64,000 bases of DNA from Woeseiaceae bacterium (GTDB lineage: Bacteria; Pseudomonadota; Gammaproteobacteria; Steroidobacterales; Woeseiaceae): the NCBI GenBank assembly GCA_028289545.1, contig JANQPG010000011.1, positions 32,382-96,381 on the forward strand, written 5' to 3'. The position numbers and the translations under genes are program-made. Of this stretch, positions 60,578-64,000 are shown one piece after another (positions within the stretch are counted from its first letter, which is position 1; each line of letters starts with the position of its first letter). The notes below the pieces were generated by a model, which was given only the letters and a program-made list of their open reading frames with translations, was not told the DNA's origin and did no database searches.

Positions 60578-62544
60578 CAGACAGCCTCCACGGGGCTTTT
60601 CCCGCCTTTCGCTGCGGCCGTCTCACGCTGCGCCACCCGGTAGCGGCGATCGCTGGCGGCCAGCAGCCCCCCGAGCGCCATGACAAAACAACCCAGCCAG
60701 ATGAAGCGAATCATCGGTTTGTACTGAATGCGGACGCTCCAGGACTCTTCGCCAATCGGATCACCCAGCGCGACAAACAGATCCTTGTTCCAGAGCGGGT
60801 GGATACCCGCTTCCGTCATCCAGCTCTTCTGTACCTGGTACTGGCGTTTCTGCGGCCGCACCGTGCCGACATAGGCGCCCGAGTCGCGAATCTCCACGAC
60901 GCCCTCACGAGCGATGTAGTTCGGTCCCTGAACGTCACGCAGTTCACGCAGCTCGAAATCGTAGCCCGCCACTTCGACATGGTCGCCGACGCTGAGCGCA
61001 CGGTCGGTTTCGATGCCATAGGCGGTGACCATCGTGACGCCGAGCGTGAACATGCCAACGCCGAAATGCGCCATCGTCATGCCCATCATGGAACGGGTCA
61101 TGCCGGCCCGACCTTTCTCGCGGCGCCATGCGCGGATCGGCTCGATCAGTGACGCCGCCATGATCCAGCCGGCTGCCGTGACGCCAACGAACACCATGAG
61201 GCCGAACGTGCCGTACATGAGGCCGGGCACAGCAATGCCGAGCACGAGCGCTGCGACCGCGGCCCAACGGAAACGCCACAGCCAGCCTTCGGTCGGCTGC
61301 ACGCGCCACGCCGAGTGCATACCCAAACCGACCAGAAAGATCAGCGGCAGCATCGGAATAATGAATGCGAGATCGAATATCGGCGGTCCGACGGAGATCT
61401 TGCCAAGGCCGAAGATCTCGTAGAACAACGGCGCGAGGGTCAGGATGAAGACGAGCGCCGCGGCGATCACGAGCAGAATGTTGTTGAGCAACAGGAAGGT
61501 CTCGCGGGACACGGGTTTGAAGCCCGCCTCCGAGTCCAGCGACGGCGCGCGCCACGCGTACAAGATCAGCGCGCCGACCACCACGACCCCCAGGAACGCC
61601 AGTATGAAGTAGCCGCGGGTCGGGTCGGTTGCGAATGCGTGCACGGACACGATGATGCCCGAGCGCACGAGGAACGTGCCGAGCAGGCTCAGCGAAAACG
61701 CCGAGATGGCGAGCAGCAGGGTCCAGCTCTTGAACAGACCGCGCTTCTCGGTCACGGCTAGCGAATGAATCAGCGCCGTGCCGACCAGCCACGGCATGAA
61801 CGAGGCGTTCTCGACCGGATCCCAGAACCACCAGCCGCCCCAGCCAAGTTCGTAGTAGGCCCACCAGCTGCCGAGCGCAATACCGAGGGTGAGGAACAGC
61901 CAGGCGACCGTGGTCCACGGCCGCGTCCATTTCGCCCAGCGCTGGTCCAGATCGCCCGACAGCATGGCGGCAATCGCGAACGCAAACGCCACCGAGAAGC
62001 CGACGTAGCCGACGTACAGCATCGGCGGATGAATCGCGAGGCCCGGATCCTGCAGCAGCGGGTTGAGATCCGCCCCGTCAGGCGGTGCGGGCGACAGCCG
62101 CATGAACGGATTCGAGGTCAGGATCGTAAACAGCAGAAAGCCGACCGACAGCAGCCCGAGCACGCCAATGACCCGCGACGCGAACACCTCGGGCAGGTTG
62201 CGGCTATAGCGCGCGACCGCCACGGTCCAGATCGCCAGTATCAGAATCCACAGCAACAGCGAGCCTTCGTGCGCCCCCCATACGGCCGACACCTTGTACA
62301 GGGTCGGCAGATCCAACTGTGAATTGTTGGCCACGTAGGCCACTGAAAAATCGCTTTCGAGGAACGCCCAGGTCAGCGCCGCGAACGCAATCGCAACAAA
62401 AAAGAATTGGCCGCTGGCAGCCGTCCGTGCCACCGCCATCATGCGCTCATCACCGCGATGCGCGCCAACGAGCGGAATGATCGACTGACACAGCGCCAGC
62501 GACAGCGCCAGGATGAGCGCAAACTGACCAATTTCAGGAATCAT
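60577..62544 (-). CDS. ccmF: heme lyase subunit CcmF
   Basis: This is a 655-aa protein, with the ATG at 62544 overlapping the ccmE stop as ATGA. It has about fifteen hydrophobic segments, with the Trp-rich heme-handling region GWGGWWFWDPVENASFMPWL and conserved His around it (AVWGAHEGSLLLWI, GLAIHPPMLYVGYVG). It belongs to the CcmF/CcsA superfamily and transfers heme from CcmE to apocytochrome c. Confidence 0.95.
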   Translation of the reverse strand: MIPEIGQFALILALSLALCQSIIPLVGAHRGDERMMAVARTAASGQFFFVAIAFAALTWAFLESDFSVAYVANNSQLDLPTLYKVSAVWGAHEGSLLLWILILAIWTVAVARYSRNLPEVFASRVIGVLGLLSVGFLLFTILTSNPFMRLSPAPPDGADLNPLLQDPGLAIHPPMLYVGYVGFSVAFAFAIAAMLSGDLDQRWAKWTRPWTTVAWLFLTLGIALGSWWAYYELGWGGWWFWDPVENASFMPWLVGTALIHSLAVTEKRGLFKSWTLLLAISAFSLSLLGTFLVRSGIIVSVHAFATDPTRGYFILAFLGVVVVGALILYAWRAPSLDSEAGFKPVSRETFLLLNNILLVIAAALVFILTLAPLFYEIFGLGKISVGPPIFDLAFIIPMLPLIFLVGLGMHSAWRVQPTEGWLWRFRWAAVAALVLGIAVPGLMYGTFGLMVFVGVTAAGWIMAASLIEPIRAWRREKGRAGMTRSMMGMTMAHFGVGMFTLGVTMVTAYGIETDRALSVGDHVEVAGYDFELRELRDVQGPNYIAREGVVEIRDSGAYVGTVRPQKRQYQVQKSWMTEAGIHPLWNKDLFVALGDPIGEESWSVRIQYKPMIRFIWLGCFVMALGGLLAASDRRYRVAQRETAAAKGGKSPVEAV

Positions 62545-63014
62545 AGCTGGCCACACTCCTCAGCCGGCAACGACGCCACGGCCGTCATTTTTTCCGTCGC
62601 GTGCTTGGCGAGCGATTCGGCCACTTCCGGCGCCATGTACTCCTCGTCGTGTTTGGCCATGATCTTCTCAGCGACAAATACGTCCTCCGCGAGGCGCCCG
62701 TGGGCAACGACGCCCTGCCCCTCACGAAACAGGTCGGGCAGCACCCCCGTATAGCTCACGGGCAGTTCGCAGCGCGTGTCCGTCACGCGGAAACGCACCT
62801 CCAGCGAATCGGCCACGCGATCGACGCTATCGGTTACGACCAGCCCGCCGATACGGAAGTTGCGTTCCTGGGGGTAGTTGCCGGCCAGCACTTCGGATAT
62901 ATCGACAAAAAACATCATATTGTCGTTGAAGGCTCGCAGGGTCAGTGCGGCCGCCACGGCCAACCCGGCCAGCGCCAGACCCACGGCCAGCATTCTCTGC
63001 TGTCTCGGCTTCAT
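62541..63014 (-). CDS. ccmE: periplasmic heme chaperone CcmE
   Basis: This is a 157-aa protein from the ATG at 63014 (overlapping the ccmD stop as ATGA). It has one N-terminal membrane anchor and the OB-fold core with FRIGGLVV and GVLPDLFREGQGVVAHG. The heme-binding HxxxY is present as AKHDEEY, with His and Tyr in the expected spacing. It receives heme from CcmC. Confidence 0.95.
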   Translation of the reverse strand: MKPRQQRMLAVGLALAGLAVAAALTLRAFNDNMMFFVDISEVLAGNYPQERNFRIGGLVVTDSVDRVADSLEVRFRVTDTRCELPVSYTGVLPDLFREGQGVVAHGRLAEDVFVAEKIMAKHDEEYMAPEVAESLAKHATEKMTAVASLPAEECGQL

Positions 63015-63175
63015 GACTTTTCCTCCGCAGCGCGTATGCGCATTGCAACATCCCTGTAAATTTTGCGGTGCCGGGCGCGAATCCGCCATTCGTTAATTGC
63101 GAATACCAGTACCGTTAGACCGAAGCACGACCAGACATAAGCGCCGTACTTGCCCATTGCCAGCGCCTCCATCAT
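63011..63175 (-). CDS. ccmD: cytochrome c maturation protein CcmD, small
   Basis: ATG at 63175 (or 63172) to TGA at 63011 gives 54 aa, short of usual ORF cut-offs. One membrane segment (AYVWSCFGLTVLVFAI) is preceded by MGKYG, the CcmD hallmark, and followed by a basic, charged tail. It overlaps ccmC by four bases and ccmE by four. CcmD stabilises the CcmABC-CcmE release complex. Confidence 0.88.
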   Translation of the reverse strand: MMEALAMGKYGAYVWSCFGLTVLVFAINEWRIRARHRKIYRDVAMRIRAAEEKS

Positions 63176-63936
63176 GCGCCTGCTCCCTCGGCGGCCACCA
63201 TCTTGCGCACCCAGCCCGTGCGGCGCTCACGGTACAGCACTTCCGTACGCACGCGGCGCAGCAGCCAGCCGCCAAACAAGAGCGTAAAACCCAGCAGGTT
63301 GATCAGTAGCGGCGCCAGCATGCCGTCACTCATCCTCGGACCGCCCTCGGCAAGAATCGTTTGCCCCTGATGCAGCGAACTCCACCACTCGACCGAATAG
63401 CGGACGATAAACACGTTCACGACACCCACGAGCGCCAGCACGGCGCTGGCCTTATCGGCTTTTGCGGTGTCGTCGATGGCGGAGCGCAAGGCCATATAGC
63501 CGAAATACAGGAACAGCAGCACGAGCGCGGACATCATGCGCGGGTCCGCCCACTCGAACCAGGTGCCCCACATCGGTTTGCCCCAGATCGCGCCAGTGGC
63601 GAGCGTGAGGAAAGCAAAGCCGGCGCCGAGCGGCGCGGCACTCGCGGCGACGGCGTGGGCGAGCTTCATCCGCCAGATCAACCCGATCCCGCCCGCGATC
63701 GCCATGATCATGTAGGCCATCTGCGCGAGGTAAGCCGACGGCACGTGGACGTAGATGATGCGAAACGCATCACCCTGCTGATAGTCGGTCGGCGCGACGA
63801 ACAGCCCCTTCCAGGTGCCGTACAGGATGAGCAGGAAGCCCGGAACGGCCAGCCACGGCGACAGACGCCCAGCCAGCCGGTACACGTGCGGCGGCGACGC
63901 AAAGCGATGAAACAATCGGTACAGATAATTCCACAT
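63172..63936 (-). CDS. ccmC: heme transport/loading protein CcmC
   Basis: This is a 254-aa protein with six hydrophobic segments. It has the WWD-family Trp-rich motif (GKPMWGTWFEWADPRMMSALVL) and the two conserved His (YVHVPSAYLAQ, SLHQGQ). It loads heme covalently onto CcmE. It starts 12 bases after the ccmB stop. Confidence 0.95.
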   Translation of the reverse strand: MWNYLYRLFHRFASPPHVYRLAGRLSPWLAVPGFLLILYGTWKGLFVAPTDYQQGDAFRIIYVHVPSAYLAQMAYMIMAIAGGIGLIWRMKLAHAVAASAAPLGAGFAFLTLATGAIWGKPMWGTWFEWADPRMMSALVLLFLYFGYMALRSAIDDTAKADKASAVLALVGVVNVFIVRYSVEWWSSLHQGQTILAEGGPRMSDGMLAPLLINLLGFTLLFGGWLLRRVRTEVLYRERRTGWVRKMVAAEGAGA

Positions 63937-63947
63937 AGCGGCGGATT

Positions 63948-64000
63948 CTACTCGTTCGTAATACGAAGTGCGGCAGCAGCCGCAAACGGTGCGAGGCTCA
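63948..64000 (-). CDS. ccmB: CcmB, C-terminal end only
   Basis: On the minus strand, the last 16 codons (SLAPFAAAAALRITNE then TAG) are visible at 64000-63948. LAPFAxAAALRI is the usual CcmB end, and the order ccmB-ccmC is the standard one. The rest lies outside the window. Confidence 0.7.
   Translation of the reverse strand, partial: SLAPFAAAAALRITNE

Noticed and set aside
1..64000. CRISPR arrays, insertion sequences, prophage or integron features
   Set aside because: No regularly spaced repeats, transposase motifs, integrase genes or attachment-site duplications were seen on either strand by reading.

Overview
The window is a gene-dense, high-GC stretch (about 65 protein genes, short intergenic gaps, many ATGA, TGATG or GTG overlaps). 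It has no rRNA, tRNA, CRISPR array, insertion sequence or prophage gene that I can see. Gene content points to a Gram-negative, probably marine or otherwise Na+-exposed gammaproteobacterium: a System I cytochrome c maturation operon, HtpX, a HemG-like flavodoxin, an RND efflux pair, TonB, lipoproteins, Tat substrates and a NaChBac-type sodium channel. Assignment below class level is not supported by the sequence alone.

Layout. 1-282 is the tail of a D-threonine aldolase/D-serine dehydratase-type gene. 272-7532 is a minus-strand series: a membrane-anchored alpha-repeat protein, a NodB deacetylase with a PD40 propeller, a DUF3052 protein, an unknown secreted protein, a DUF1579 protein, an AraC-GyrI regulator and an SRPBCC/ArsR pair. 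7682-14309 is mixed: PP-loop ATPase, Usp, HIT, SMP-30-like lactonase, a cNMP-domain/thioredoxin-reductase-like flavoprotein, HemG-like and a methyltransferase. 14503-17971 holds an alpha/beta-hydrolase lipoprotein, then a TPR-DesK-DesR type operon preceded by a palindrome. 17999-20122 is a paralogue of the first repeat protein. 21838-30009 is the most system-like region: a sigma-54-type promoter, a 77-aa Cys-containing ORF, HlyD, ABC ATPase, two FtsX/MacB permeases, an NtrC-type regulator, its histidine kinase and a small membrane protein.

30006-34249 encodes an RND pump and its adaptor. 34433-36379 has htpX behind a heat-shock-like promoter, then the voltage-gated sodium channel. 36413-39126 is a Tat-exported molybdenum hydroxylase (IorAB-like). 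39297-40174 has a PrsW-like protease and a 56-aa ORF with a CRP-like site, a -10 element and a 20-bp palindrome. 40355-43618 is a P450 plus fatty-acyl-AMP ligase-ACP operon. 43758-45293 has an acyltransferase and a DUF3108 protein. 45276-46809 is a PadR pair facing a TonB gene across a multi-copy operator. 46951-58227 is mostly single genes: lipoprotein, repeat protein, pseudo-receiver-GNAT fusion, pirin, YcaQ, PNPOx, PhoD, sterol desaturase family, PLP decarboxylase and CrcB. 58239-64000 is the ccmB(partial)-C-D-E-F-G-H-I operon with a thioesterase gene at its end.

The strongest candidate for an undescribed system is 21838-30009. A NtrC-type activator and its kinase are encoded in the same run as an ABC/HlyD exporter and a small ORF that lies directly behind a -24/-12 promoter, suggesting a self-regulated export or envelope-response circuit. 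The second is the CRP-like-controlled 56-aa gene at 40004-40174. All functions come from reading motifs in the sequence; no database search was run.
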